From Thinopyrum elongatum (taxonomy: Eukaryota; Streptophyta; Magnoliopsida; Poales; Poaceae): a stretch of DNA of 64,000 bases. Location: positions 541,964,220 through 542,028,219 of the forward strand of contig CM022297.1 in assembly GCA_011799875.1 (NCBI GenBank), given 5' to 3'. Made by a program: the position numbers and the translations under genes. Positions 1-15,000 of the stretch are shown piece by piece. The notes below the pieces were generated by a model, which saw only the letters and a list, made by a program, of their open reading frames with translations, did not search any database and was not told where the DNA came from. Positions within the stretch are counted from its first letter, which is position 1. The number at the start of each line of letters is the position of its first letter.

Positions 1-3000
1 CCTGCGCCAGGAGGCTCGGAGTACCCTCAAATTCGGCGTTAACAGGACTTTTTGGGCCCTGAAAGTCAAAGAACATGATTCCGCCGCTGCTTTTCGAACA
101 TTTTATGAACCCATTGGCACTTCCTTTCGAGGAATTCAAGAGATTACATTGATTTGACATTAGTGTCCCCGGTAACGACAAACGTTGCTTTCTGCACATT
201 ATCTATGTTCCGGGCAATCCCATTTGGCCGTAAATTCAAAAATCCCAGCGGCTGTAGACCTTATACTCCTAGTTTTTGGCCGTGTGGCATGGTGTAACTT
301 ATGTGTGTGACAGCCATGAACGAAAGGGCATTCCTAGCATCGGTCAATATATATGTTTAAATAATATCTCCCAGTATCGAGGACACAAAATTTCAGGGCG
401 GTGCAGAGAAAAGCTTCACGGGAACATGAAATTCTTTCAAGGATTGCCATATAATGGACCGGTGTACACTAGAACGGTCACAACTTTGTCATTCGGAGTC
501 CGTTTCGGACACACAAGTACTCAAAATGCTCGCGGCGAGCATGCAATCCAGAAAAAACTCCCCGCTTGCACCAGGAGGCTCGGAGTACCTCAATTCGTGT
601 TAAGAGGACTTTTTGGCATAAAAGTCAAAGAACATGATTCGCCGCTGCTTTTCGAACAAGTTTCTGAACCCATTGGCACTTCCTTTCAAGGAAATTTGAG
701 AGATTATGTTGATTATATACGTTAGTCTCCCCGGTAAGGACAAACGTTGCTTTCTTGCACATGTTCTATGATCCGGGCAATCCCATTTGGCTAAATTCAG
801 AAATCCAGCGGCTGTAGACTTATACTCCTATTTATTTCGCCTGTGTGGCATGGTGTAACTTATGTGTGTGACAGCCATGAACCAAAGGGCATTCTTGGCA
901 TCGTCAATATATATGTCGAAACAATATCTCTAGTATCTAGACACAAAATTTCAGGGCGGTGCGGAGAAAAGCGTAGGAAAGTGAAATTCTTTCAAGGATG
1001 GCCATATAATGGACCAGTACACTAGAACGGTCACAACTTTGTCATTCGGAGTCCGTTTCACCACACACAGTACTCAAAATGCTCGCGGCGAGCTGAAAAT
1101 CCAGAAAAACCTCCCGCTTGCACCAGAGGCTGGAGTACCCTCAAATTCGGTGTTAAGAAGGACTTTTTGGCCCTGAAAGTCAAAGACATGATTCGCCGCT
1201 GCTTTTCGAACAAGTTTCTGAACCCATTGGCACTTCCTTTCGAAGGAAATTCAAGAGATTACATTGATTATAGACTTATTCTCCCCGGTAAGGACAAACG
1301 TTGCTTTCTGCACATGCTCTATGATCCGGGCAATCCATTTGGCCGTAATTCAAGAAATCCAGCGGTTGTAGACCTTATACTCCTAGTTTTCGCCGTGTGG
1401 CATGGTGTAACTTATGTGTGTGACAGCCATGAACCAAAGGGCATTCTGGCATCGGTCAATATATATGTCGAAACAATATCTCTAGTTTCGAGGACACAAA
1501 ATTTAGGGCGTGGCGGAGAAAGCGTTATGGGAAAGTGAAATTCTTTAAGGAGTGCCATATAATGGACCGGTGTACACTAGAACGGTCAACTTTGTCATTC
1601 GGAGTCCGTTTCACCCACAAGTACTCAAAATGCTCGCGGCGAGCCTAAATCCAGAAAACAACGCCCCCTTGCACCAGGAGGCTGGAGTACCCTCAAATTC
1701 GGTGTTAAGAAGGACTTTTTGGCCCTAAAGTCAAAGAACATGATTCCCGCTGCTTTTCGAACAAGTTTCTGAACCCATTGGCACTTCCTTTCGAAGGAAA
1801 TTGAGAGATTACGTTGATTATAGACGTTAGTCTCCCCGGTAAGGACAAACGTTGCTTTCTGCACATGCTCTATGATCCGGGGCAATCCATTTGGCCGTAA
1901 ATTCAAGAAAATCCAGCGGTTTGTAGACCTTATACTCCTAGTTTTCGCCGTGTGGCATGTGTAACTTATGTGTGTGACAGCCAGGAACCAAAGGGCATTC
2001 CTGGCATTGGTCAATATATATGTGGAAATATATCTCCATATTGGACACAAATTTCAGGGCGGTGCGGAGAAAAGTGTCACGGGAAAGTGAAATTCTTTCA
2101 AGGACTGCCATATAATGGACCGGCTCACACTAGAACAGTCACAACTTTGTCATTCGGAGTCCGTTTTCAGACCCACAAGTACTCAAAATGCTGCGGGAGT
2201 GTGCGAATCTAGAAAATACTCCCCGCTTGACCAGGAGGCTCGGAGTACCCTTAAATTCGGCGTTAAGCAGGACTTTTTGGGCCCTCAAAGTCACAGAACA
2301 TGATTCGCCTTGCTTTTCGAACAAGTTTCTGAACCCATTGGCACTTCCTTTCGAAGGAAATTCGAGAGATTAAGTTGATTATAGATGTTAGTGTCCCCGG
2401 TAAGGACAAAGTTGCTTTTTTGCACATGCTCTATGATCCGGCAATCCTTTGGCCGTAAATTCAAGAAAATCCAGCGGCTGTAGACCTTATACTCCTAGTT
2501 TTCACCCGTGTGGCATGGTGTAATTATGTGTGTGACAGCCACGAACCAAAGGGCATTCCTGGCATCGGTCAATATATATGTCGAAACATATCTCCAGTAT
2601 CGAGGACACAAATTTCAGGGTGGTGCGGAGAAAACCATACGGGAAAGTGAAATTCTTTAAGGACTGCCATATAATGGACCGGGGTACACTCGAACGGTCA
2701 CAACTTTGTCATTCGAAGTCCGTTTCGGACCCACAGTACTCAAATGCTCACATTGAGCAGCGAATCAGAAAATACTCCGCGCTTGCGCCAGGAGGCTCGA
2801 GTACCCTCAAATTCGGCGTAAGCAGGACTTTTTGACCCTAAAGTCAAAGAACATGATTCGCCGCTGCTTTTCGAACAAGTTTCGGAACCCATTGGCACTT
2901 CTTTCAAAGAAAATTCAAGAGATTACGTTGATTATAGATGTTAGTGTCCCCGGTAAGGACAAACGTTGCTTTCTGCACATGTCTATGATCCGGGCAATCC

Positions 3001-6000
3001 CTTTTGGCCGTAAATTCAAGAAAATCCAGCGGTTGTAACCTTATACTCCTAGTTTTCGCCGTGTGGCATGGTGTAACTTATGTGTGTGACAGCCATGACA
3101 CCAAGGGCATTCCTGCCATCGGTCAATATATTATGTCGAAACAATATCTCCAGTATCGAGGACACAAAATTTCAGGGCGGTGCAGAGAAAACGTCACGGA
3201 AAGTGAAATTCTTTCAAGGATTGCCATATAATGGACCGGGTACACTAGAACGTCACAACTTTGTCATTCGGAGTCCGTTTCGAGACACAAGTACTCAAAA
3301 TACTCACGTGAGCATGCAAATCTAGAAAAACTCCCCGCTTGCACCAGGAGATCAGGTACCCTCAAATTCGGTTTAAGAAGGACTTTTGGCCCTAAAGTCA
3401 AAGAACATGATTCGCCGTTGCTTTTCGAACAAGTTTCGGAACCCATTGGCACTTCCTTTCAAAGGAAATTGAGAGAGATATGTTGATTATACATTAGTCT
3501 CCCCGGTAAGGACAAACGTTGCTTTCTGCACATGTTCTATGATCCGCAATCCCATTTGGCATAATTCAAGAAAATCCAGCGGCTTAGACCTTATACTCCT
3601 AGTTTTCGCCGTGTGGCCGGTGTAACTTATGTGTGTGACAGCCATGAACCAAAGGCATTCCTGGCATCGGTCAATATATATGTCGAAACAATATCTCTAG
3701 TAGAGAGACACAAAATTTCAGGCGTGCAGAAAAGCGTTCACGGGAAAGTGAAATTCTTTCAAGGATGCCATATAATGGACCGTGTACACTAGAACGGTCA
3801 CAACTTTTGTCATTCGGAGTCCGTTTCGGACACACAAGTACTCAAATGCTCGCGGCGAGCATGCAAATACAGAAAACACTCCCCTTGCACCAGGAGGCTC
3901 GATACCCTCAATTGGTGTTAGAAGGACTTTTGGCCCTGAAAGTCAAAGAACATGATTCGCCGCTGCTTTTCGAACAATTTTCGGAACCCATTGGCACTTC
4001 CTTTCGAAGGAATTCGAGAGATTACGTTGATTATAATGTTAGTCTCCCCGGTAAGGCAAACGTTGCTTTCTGCACATGCTCTATGATTCGGGCAATCCCA
4101 TTTGTGGCCGTAAATTCAAGAAAATCCAGCGTTGTAGACCTTATACTCCTAGTTTTCTCCCCTGTGGCATGGTGTAACTTATGTGTGTGACAGCCATGAA
4201 CCAAAGGCCAGCATTTCATTGGTCAATATATATGTAAACAATATCTCCAGTATAGGACACAAATTTCAGGGCGGTGCGAGAAAACGTCACGGGAAAGTGA
4301 AATTCTTTCAGGATGCTATATAATGGACCGCGTACACTAGAACGGTCACAACTTGTTATTCGGAGTCCGTTTCAGACCCACAGTACTTAAAAATGCTCAT
4401 GGTAGCGTCCGAACCAAAAATACTCCCGCTTGCACCAGGGCTCGGAGTACCCCCAAATTCGGTGGTTAGAAGGACTTTTTGGCCCTGAAAGTCAAAGAAC
4501 ATGATCGCCGTTGCTTTTCGAACAAGTTTCTGAACCCATTGGCACTTCCTTTCGAAAAATTCGAGAGATTACATTAATTATAGACGTTAGTGTCCCCGGT
4601 AAGGACAAGTTGCTTTCTGCACATGCTCTATGATCCGGGCAATCATTTGGCCGTAAATTCAAGAAAATCCAGCGTTTGTGGACCTTATACTCTAGTTTTC
4701 CTCGCCGTGTGGCATGGTGTAACTTATGTGTGTGACAGCCATGAACCAAAGGGCATTCCTGGTATCGGTCATATATTGTGGAAACAATATCTCCATTATC
4801 GAGGAACAAATTTCAGGGCGGTGCGGAGAAAAGTGTCACGGAAAGTGAAATTCTTTCAAGGACTGCCATATAATGGACCGGGTACACTAGAACAGTCACA
4901 ACTTTGTCATTCGGAGTCCGTTTCGGACCCACAGTACTCAAAATGCTGCGGCGAGTGTGGAACTAGAAATACTCCCCGCTTGAGCCAGGAGGCTCAGAGT
5001 ACCCTAATTTGGCGTTAAGCAGGACTTTTTGGCCCTAAATTCAAGAACATGATTCGCCTCTGCTTTTCGCAACAAGTTTCTGAACCCATTGGCACTTCCT
5101 TTCGAAGGAAATTCGAGAGATTACGTTGATTATAGACGTTAGTGTCCCCGGTAAGGACAATGTTGCTTTTTGCACATGCTCTATGATCGGGCAATCCCAT
5201 TTGGCCGTAAATTCAAGAAAATCCAGCGGCTGTAGACCTTATACTCCTAGTTTTCGCCGTGTGGCATGGTGTAACTTATGTTGTGACAGCCAGAACCAAA
5301 GGGCATCCTGGCTTCGGTCAATATATATGTCAAAACAATATCTCCAGTATCGAGACACAAAATTTAGGGGGCGGAGAAAACCTCACGGGAAAGTGAAATT
5401 CTTTAAGGACGTGCCATATAATGGACCGGGGTACACTCGAACGGTCACAACTTTGTCATTCGGAGTCCGTTTCGGACCCACAAGTACTCAAAATGCTCCC
5501 GGTGAGGGTGCGAATACAGAAAATACTCCCCGCTTGCGCACGGAGGCCGGAGTAACCCTCAAATTCGGCGTTAAGGACTTTTTGGCCCTGAAAGTCAGAA
5601 CATGATTCGCCGCTGCTTTTCACAACAATTTCTGAACCCATTGGCACTTCCTTTCAAAGGAAATTCAGAGATTACGTTGATTATAGATGTTAGTTCCCCG
5701 GTAAGGACAAACGTTGCTTTCTTGCACATTTCTATGATCCGGGCAATCCCATTTGGCCGTAAATTCAAGAAAATCCAGCGGTTGTAGACCTTATACTCCT
5801 ATTTTTCCTCCTGTGGGCCCTGGTGTAACTTATGTGTGTGACAGCCATGACCAAAGGGCATTCCTGGCATCGGTCAATATATATGTAACATAATCTCTAG
5901 TATAGAGGAACACAATTTCAGGGCGTGCGGAGAAAAGCGTTACGGGAAGTGAAATTCTTTCAGGATGCCATATAATGGACCGTGTACACTAGAACGGTCA

Positions 6001-9000
6001 CAACTTTGTCATTCGGAGTCCGTTTCGACACACAAGACTCAAAATGCTCGGGCGAGCATGCAATCCAGAAAACACTCCCCGCTTGCACCAGGAGCGCTCG
6101 GAGTACCCTCAAATTCGGGTTAAGAAGACTTTTTGGCCCTAAAGTCAAAGAACATGATTCGCCGCTGCTTTTCGAACAAGTTTCTGAACCCATGGCACTT
6201 CCTTTCGAAGGAAATTTGAGAGATTACGTTGATTATAGACGTAGTCTCCCCGGTAAGGACAAACATTGCTTTCTGCCATGCTCTATGATCTGGGCAATCC
6301 CATTTGGCTGTAATTCAAGAAATCCACGGTTGTGACCTATACTCCAAGTTTTCGCCCTGTGGCATGGTGTAACTAAGTGTGTGACAGCCATGAACAAAGG
6401 GCATTCCTGGCATCGTCAAATATATGTGGAAACATATCTCCAGTATGAGGACACAAAATTTTAGCGGTGCGGAGAAAAGCGTCACGGGAAAGTGAAATTC
6501 TTTCAAGGATGCCATATAATGGACCGGCGTACACTAAACGGTCACAATTTGTCATTCGAGTCCGTTTGACCACAAGACTCAAATGCTCGCTGCGAGCGTG
6601 CGAATCTAAATACTCCCCTTGAGCCAGGAGGCTCGGAGTACCCTAAATTCGCGTTAAGCAGGACTTTTTGGCCCTAAAAGTCAAGAACATGATTCGCCTT
6701 GCTTTTCGAACAAGTTCTGAACCCATTGGCACTTCCTTTGAAGAATTCGAGAGAACAAATTGATATAAATGTTAGTCTCCCCGGTAAGGACAATTTTGCT
6801 TTCTGCACATGCTCTATGATCCGGGCAATCCCATTTGGCCGTAAATTCAAGAAAATCCAACGGTTGTAGACCTTTAACTCCTAGTTTTCGCCGTGTGGCA
6901 TGGTGTAACTTATTTGTGTGACACCAACAACCAAAGGCATTCCTGGCATACGTCAATATATATGTGGAAACAATATCTCCATATCGAGGACACAAAATTT
7001 CAGGGCGGTGCGGAGAAAATGTCACGGGAAATGAAATTCTTTCAAGGACTGCCATATAATGGACCGGCGTACACTAGAACGGTCACAACTTTGTCATTCG
7101 GAGTCCGTTTCGGACCCACAGTACTCAAAATGCTCGCGGGCGTGCGAATCCAGAAAATACTCCCCGCTTGAGCCAGGAGGCTCAGATTACCCTAAATTTT
7201 GGGTTAACAGGACTTTTTGGCCCTAAAATTCACAGAACATGATTCGCCTTGCTTTTCGAACAAGTTTCTGAACCCATTGGCACTTCCTTTGAAGGAAATT
7301 CAAGAGATTACGTTGATTATAGACGTTAGTGTCCCGGGTAAGGACAACATTGCTTTCTCACATGCTCTATGATCGGGCATTCCCATTTGGCCGTAAATTC
7401 AAGAAAATCCAGCGGCTCAGACCTTATACTCCTAGTTTTTCGCCCTGTGGCATGGTGTAACTTATGTGTGTGAACAGCCATGAACCAAGGGCATTCCTGG
7501 CATCGGTCAATTAATATGTCGAAACAATATCCCGTATCAGACACAAAATTTCAGGGCGGTGCGGGAAAAAGATCACGGGAAAGTGAAATTCTTTGAAGGA
7601 CTGCCATATAATGGACCGGGGTACACTCGAACGGTCACAACTTTGTCATTCGGAGTCCGTTTCGGACCCACACTACTCAAAATGCTCGCGGTGAGGGTGC
7701 GAAATAGAAATACTCCCCCCTTCGCCAGAGGCTCGAGTACCCTCAAATTCGGCGTTAAGCAGGACTTTTGGCCCTGAAAGTCAAAGAACATGATTCGCCG
7801 CTCTTTTCGAACGTTTATGACCCCATTGGCACTTCCTTTCGAAGGAAATTCAAGAGATTACTTGATTATAGATTAGTGTCCCCGGTAACGACAAACGTTG
7901 CTTTCTGCACATTATCTATGATCCGGGCAATCCCATTTGGCCGTAAATTCAAGAAAATCCAGCGGCTGTAGACCTTATACTCCTATGTTCCGCCGTGTGG
8001 CATGGTTGTAACTTTGTGTGTGACAGCCATGAACAAAGGGCATTCCTGCATCGGTCAATAAATGTTTAAAAATACTCCAGTATGAGGACACAAAATTTCA
8101 GGGCGGTGCAGAGAAAGCGTTACGGAATTGAAATTCTTTAAGGATTGCCATATATGGACCGGTGTACACTAGAGGTGACAACTTTGTCATCGGAGTCCGT
8201 TTCGGCACACAAGGACTCAAAATGCTCGCGGCGAGCATGCAAATCCAGAAAACACCTCCCGCTTGTGCACCAGGAGGCTCGGAGTACCCTCAAATTCGTG
8301 TTAAGAAGACTTTTGGCCCTAAAAGTCAAAGAACATGATTCGCCGCTGCTTTTCGAACAAGTTTCTGAACCCATTGGCACTTCCTTTCGAAGAAATTTGA
8401 GAGATTACGTTGATTATAGACGTTAAACTCCCCGGTAAGGACAAATTGCTTTCTGCTCATGCTCTATGATCTGGGCATCCATTTGGCTGTAAATTCAAGA
8501 AAATCCAACGGTTTGTAGACCTCATACTCCTAGTTTTTCGCCCTGTGGCATGGTGTAACTAGAGTGTGTGACAGCCATGAACAAAGGGCATTCCTGGCAT
8601 CGTCAATATATATGTGGAAACAATCTCCAGTATTGAGGACACAAATTTTAGGACGGTGCGGAGAAAAAGCGTCACGGGAAGTGAAATTCTTTCAAGGAGC
8701 CATAAATGGACCGGCGTACACTAGAACGGTCACAAGTTTGTCATTCGGAGTCGTTTTGGACCCACAAGTATCTCAAAATGCTCGCTGCGAGCGTGCGAAT
8801 CTGAAAATACTCCCCACTTGAGCCAGGAGGCTCAGAGTACCCTTAAATTCAGCGATAGCAGGACTTTTTGGCCCTAAAAGTCATAGAACATGATTCGCCT
8901 TGCTTTTCGAACAAGTCTCTGAACCCATGGCACTTCCTTTTGGAGAATTCGAAGATTACTGATTATAGATGTTAGTCTCCCCGGTAAGGAAAACGTTGCT

Positions 9001-12000
9001 TTTGCACATGCTCTATGATCCGGGCATCCCATTTGGCCGTAAATTCAAGAAAATCCACGGTTGTAGACTTGTACTCCTAGTTTTCGCCGTGTGGCATGGT
9101 GTAACTTAGTGTGTGACAGCCAACAACCAAACGGCATTCCGGGCATACGTCAATATATATGTGGAAACAATATCTCCAGTATCGAGGACACAAAATTTCA
9201 GGGCGTTGCGGAGAAAGTGTCACGGGAAAGTGAAATTCTTTCAAGGACTGCCATATAATGGACCGCGTACACTAGAACGGTCACAACTTTGTCATTCGGA
9301 GTCCGTTTCGGACCCACAAGTACTCAAAATGCTCGCGGCGAGCGTGCGAATCCAGAAAATACTCCCGCTTGAGCCAGGAGGCTCAATTACCCTTAAATTC
9401 GGTGTTAAGCAGACTTTTTGGCCCTAAAATTCACAGAACATGATTCGCCATGCTTTTCGAACAAGTTTCTGAACCCATTGCACTTCCTTTTGAAGGAAAT
9501 TCAAAGATTACGTTGATTATAGACGTTAGTGTCCCCGGTAAGGACAAACATTGCTTTCTACACATGCTCTATGATCCGGGCATTCCCTTTGGCCGTAAAT
9601 TCAAGAAAATCCAGCGCTGCAGACCTTATACTCTTGTTTTTTCGCCCTGTGGCATGGTGTAACTTATGTGTGGACAGCCATGAACCAAAGGGCATTCCTG
9701 GCATCGGTCATATATATGTCGAAACAATATCTCCAGTATCAGACAACAAAATTTCAGGGCGGTGCGGAGAAAAGAATCACGGAAAGTAAATTCTTTGAAG
9801 ACTGCCATATAATGGACCGGGGTACACTCGAACGGTCACAACTTGTCATTCGGAGTCCGTTTCGACCCACAACTACTCAAAATGCTCGCGGTGAGGGTGC
9901 GAATATAGAAAATCTCCCCGCTTGCGCCAGAGGCTCGGAGTACCCTCAAATTCGGCTGTAGACAGACTTTTTGGCCCTGAAAGTCAAAGAACATGATTCG
10001 CGCTGCTTTTCGAACAATTGTATGAACCCATTGGCACTTCCTTTCGAAGGAAATTCAAGAGATTACATTGATTATAGCATTAGTGTCCCCGTTAAGACAA
10101 CGTTGCTTTTGCACATTATCATGATCCGGGCAATCCCATTTGGCCGTAAATTCAAGAAAATCCAGCGGCTGTAGACCTTATACTCCTAGTTTTTTTTCGC
10201 CTGTGGCATGGTGTAACTTATGTGTGTGACAGCCATGAACCAAAGGGCATTCCTGGCATCGTCAATATATATGTTCGAAAAATATCTCTAGTATCGAGGA
10301 CACAAAATTTTCAGGGCGTGCGGAGAAAAGCGTTACGGGAAATGAATTCTTTCAGAGTGCCATATAATGGACCGGTGTACACTAGAGAACGGTACAACTT
10401 TGTCATTCGGAGTCCGTTTCGGACACACAAGACTCAAAATGCTCGCCGAGCATGCAAATCAAAACACTCCCCGCTTGCACCAGAGGCTCGGAGTACCCTC
10501 AAATTCTGTGTTAAGAAGACTTTTTTGGCCCTAAAAGTCAAGAACATGATTCGCCGCTGCTTTTCGAACAAGTTTCTGAACCATTGGCACTTTCCTTTCG
10601 AAGGAAATTTGAGAGATTACGTTGATTATGACGTTAGTCTCCCCGGTAAGGACAAACATTGCTTTCTCCTCATGCTCTATGATCGGCACTCCCATTTGGC
10701 TTAAATTCAAGAAAATCCACGTTGTAGACCTTACTACTCACTAAGTTTTCGCCCTGTGGCATGGTGTAACTATAGTGTGTGTGACAGCCATGAACAAAAG
10801 GGCATTCCTGGCATCGATCAATATATATGTGAAAATATCTCCAGTATTGAGGACACAAAATTTAGGCGGTGCGAGAAAAAGCGTCACGGAAAGTGAAATT
10901 CTTTCAAGACTGCCATATAATGGACCGGCGTACACTAGAACGGTCACAATTTGTCATTCGGGAGTCCGTTTGACCCACAAGACTCAAAACTCGCTGGCGA
11001 GCGTGCGAATCTAGAAAATACTCCCACTCTTGAGCCAGAGGCTCGGAGTACCCTTAAATTCCGTTAAGCAGGACTTTTTGGCCCTAAAGTCAAGAACATG
11101 ATTCGCCTTGCTTTTCGAACAAGTCTCTGAACCCATTGGCACTTCTTTTGAAGGAATTCGAGAGATTACATTGATTATAGATGTTCCCGCCCGGTAAGGA
11201 CAAATTGCTTTTCTGCACATGCTCTATGATCCGGGCAATCCCATTTGGCCGTAATTCAAGAAAATCCACGGTTGTAGACCTTATACCCCTAGTTTTCGCC
11301 GTGTGGCATGGTGTAACTTATGTGTGTGACAGCCAAAACCAAAGGCATTCCTGGCAGTCAATATATGTGGGAAACATAATCTCCAGTATCGAGGACACAA
11401 AATTTCAGGCGGTGCGGAGAAAAGTGTCACGGGAAGTGAAATTCTTTCAGACTGCCATATAATGGACGCGGCGTACACTAGAACGGTCACAACTTTGTCC
11501 GGAGTTCCGTTTCGGACCCACAAGTACTCAAAATGCTCGCGGCGAGCGTGCGATCCAGAAAATACTCCCCGCTTGAGCCAGGAGCTCAGTTACCCTTAAA
11601 TTCGGTGTTAAGCAGACATTTTGGCCCTAAAATCACAGAACATGATTCGCCTATGCTTTTCGAACAAGTTTCTGAACCCATTGGCACTTCCTTTGAAGGA
11701 ATTCAAGAGATTACGTTGATTATAGACGTTAGGTCCCCGGTAAGGACAACATTGCTTTCTCACATGCTCTATGATCCGGGCATTCCCATTTGGCCGTAAA
11801 TTCAAGAAAATCCAGCGGCTGAGACCTTATACTCTTAGTTTTCGCCCTGTGGGCATGTGTAACTTATGTGTGTGACAGCCATGAACCAAAGGGCATTCCT
11901 GGCATCGGTCATATTATGTCGAACAATCCTCCAGTATCAAGGACACAAAATTTCAGGGCGGTGCGAGAAAAGAATCACGGGAAAGTGAAATTCTTTGAAG

Positions 12001-15000
12001 GACTGCCATATAATGGACCGGTACACTCGAACGGTCACACTTTGTCATTCGGAGTCCGTTTCGGACCCACAACTACTCAAAATGCTCGCGTGAGGGTGCG
12101 AATATAGAAAATACTCCCCGCCTGCGCCAGGAGGCTCGGAGTACCCTCAAATTCGGCTTTAAGCAGGACTTTTTGGCCCTGAAAGTCAAAGAACATGATT
12201 CGCCGCTGCTTTTCGAACAAGTTTTATGACCCATTGGCACTTCCTTTCGAAGGAATTCAAGAGATTACATTGATATAGACATTAGTTGTCCCGGTAACGA
12301 CAAACGTTGCTTTCTGCACATTATCTATGATCCGGGCAATCCCTTTGGCCGTAAATTCAAGAAAATCCAGCGGCTGTAGACCTTATACTCCTAGTTTTCG
12401 CGTGTGCATGGTGTAACTTATGTGTTGACAGCCATGAACAAAGGGCATTCCTGCATCGGTCATAATAGTCGAAATAAATCTCCGTATCGAGGACACAAAA
12501 TTTCAGGGCGGTGCAGAGAAAAGCGTCACGGACGTGAAATTCTTTCAAGGTTGCCATATAATGGACCGGTTACACTAGAACGGTGCACACTTTGTCATCG
12601 GAGTCCGTTTCGGCACACAAGGACTCAAAATGCTCGCGGCGAGCATGCAAATCCAGAAAACCCTCCCCGCTTGCACCAGGAGGCTCGGAGTACCCACCCA
12701 AATTCGGTGTAAGAATGACTTTTGGCCCTAAAGTCAAAGAACATGATTCGCCGCTGCTTTTCGAACAAGTTTCTGAACCCATTGGCACTTCCTTTCGAAG
12801 GAAATTTGAGAGATTACGTTGATTAGACGTTAATCTCCCCGGTAAGGACAACATTGCTTCTGCTCATGCTTATGATCTGGCAATCCCATTTGGCTGTAAA
12901 TTCAAGAAAATCCAACTTGTAGACCATACTCCTAGTTTTCGCCCTGTGGCATGGTGTAACTAGAGTGTGTGACAGCCTGAACAAAAGGGCATTCCTGGCA
13001 TCGATCAATATATGTGGAAACAATATCTCCAGTATTGAGGACACAAAATTTAGGACGGTGGCAGAGAAAAGCGTCACGGGAAAGTGAAATTCTTTCAAGG
13101 ACTGCCATATAATGGACCGGCGTACACTAGCGGGCCACAATTTTGTCATTCGGAGTCCGTTTCGACCCACAAGTACTCAAAATGCTCGCTGCGAGCGTGC
13201 GAATCTAGAAATACTCCCCACTTGACCAGGAGGCTCGGGTACCCTTAAATTCAGCGTTAGCAGGACTTTTTGGCCCTAAAAGTCATAGAACATGATTCGC
13301 CTATGCTTTTCGAACAAGTCTCTGAACCATTGGCACTTCCTTTTGAAGGAATTCGAGAGATTACATTGATTATAGATGTTAGTCCTCCCGGTAAGGACAA
13401 ACGTTGTTTCTCTGCACATGCTCTATATCCGGGCAATCCCATTTGGCCGTAATTCAAGAAATCCAACGGTTTGTAGACCTTGTACTCTAGTTTTCGCCGT
13501 GTGGCATGGTGTAACTTATGTGTGTGACAGCAACAAACCAAACGGCATTCCTGGCATACGTCAATATATATGTGGAAACAATTCTCCAGTATCGAGGACA
13601 CAAATTTCAGGGCGGTGCGGAGAAAGTGTCACGGGAAAGTGAATTCTTTCAAGACTGCCAATAATGGACCGGCGTACACTAGAACGGTCACAACTTTGTC
13701 ATTCGGAGTCCGTTTCGGACCACAAGTACTCAAAATGCTCGCGGCGAGCGTGCGAATCCAGAAAATACTCCCCGCTTGAGCCAGGAGGCTCAGATTACCC
13801 TTAAATTCTGGTGTTAAGCAGGACTTTTTGGCCTAAATTCACAGAACATGATTCGCCTATGCTTTTCGAACAAGTTTCTGAACCCATTGGCACTCCTTTG
13901 AAGGAAATTCAAGAGATTACGTTGATTATAGACGTTAGTGTCCCCGGTAAGGACAAACATTGCTTTCTACACATGTCTATATGATCCGGCATTCCCATTT
14001 GGCCGTAAATTCAAGAAAATCCAGCGGCTGCAGACCTTATACTCTTAGTTTTCGCCTGTGGCATGGTGTAACTTATGGTTGTGCAGCCATGAAACCAAAG
14101 GGCATTCCTGGCATCGGTCAATATATATGTCAAACAATATCTCCAGTATCAAGGACACAAAATTTCAGGGCGGGTGCGGAGAAAAGAATCACGGGAAGTG
14201 AAATTCTTTGAAGGACTGCCATATAATGGACCGGGTACACTCGAACGGTCACAACTTTGTCATTCGGAGTCCGTTTCGGACCCACAACTACTCAAAATGC
14301 TCGCGGTGAGGGTGCGAATATAAAGAAATACTCCCGCTTGCGCCAGGAGGCGGAGTACCCTCAAATTCGGCGTTAAGCAGGACTTTTTGGCCCTGAAAGT
14401 CAAAGAACATATTCGCCGTGCTTTTCGAAACAAGTTTATGAACCCATTGGCACTTCCTTTCGAAGGAAATTCAAGAGATTACATTGATTATAGACATTAG
14501 TGTCCCCGGTAAGGACAAACGTTGCTTTATGCACATTATCTATGATCCGGGCAATCCCATTTGCCGTAATTCAAGAAAATCCAGCGGCTGTGTAGACCTT
14601 ATACTCCTATTTTTCGCCATGTGTGCGGGTGTAACTTATGTTGTGACAGCCATGAACCAAAATGGCATTCCTGCATCGGTCAATATATGTTCGAAACAAT
14701 ATCTCTAGTAGAGAGGACAACAAAGTTTCAGGGCGGTGCGAGAAAAGCGTTACGGAAAGTGAAATCTTTCAGGAGTGCCATATAATGGACCGGTGTACAC
14801 TAGAACGGTGACAACTTTGTCATCGGAGTCCGTTTCGGACACACAAGGACTCAAATGCTCGCGGCGAGCATGCAAATCCAGAAAACCACTCCCCGCTTGC
14901 ACCGGAGCTCGGAGTACCCTCAAATTCGGAGTTAAAATGACTTTTTTTTGCCCTAAAGTCAAAGAACATGATTCGCCGCTGCTTTTCGAACAAGTTTCCT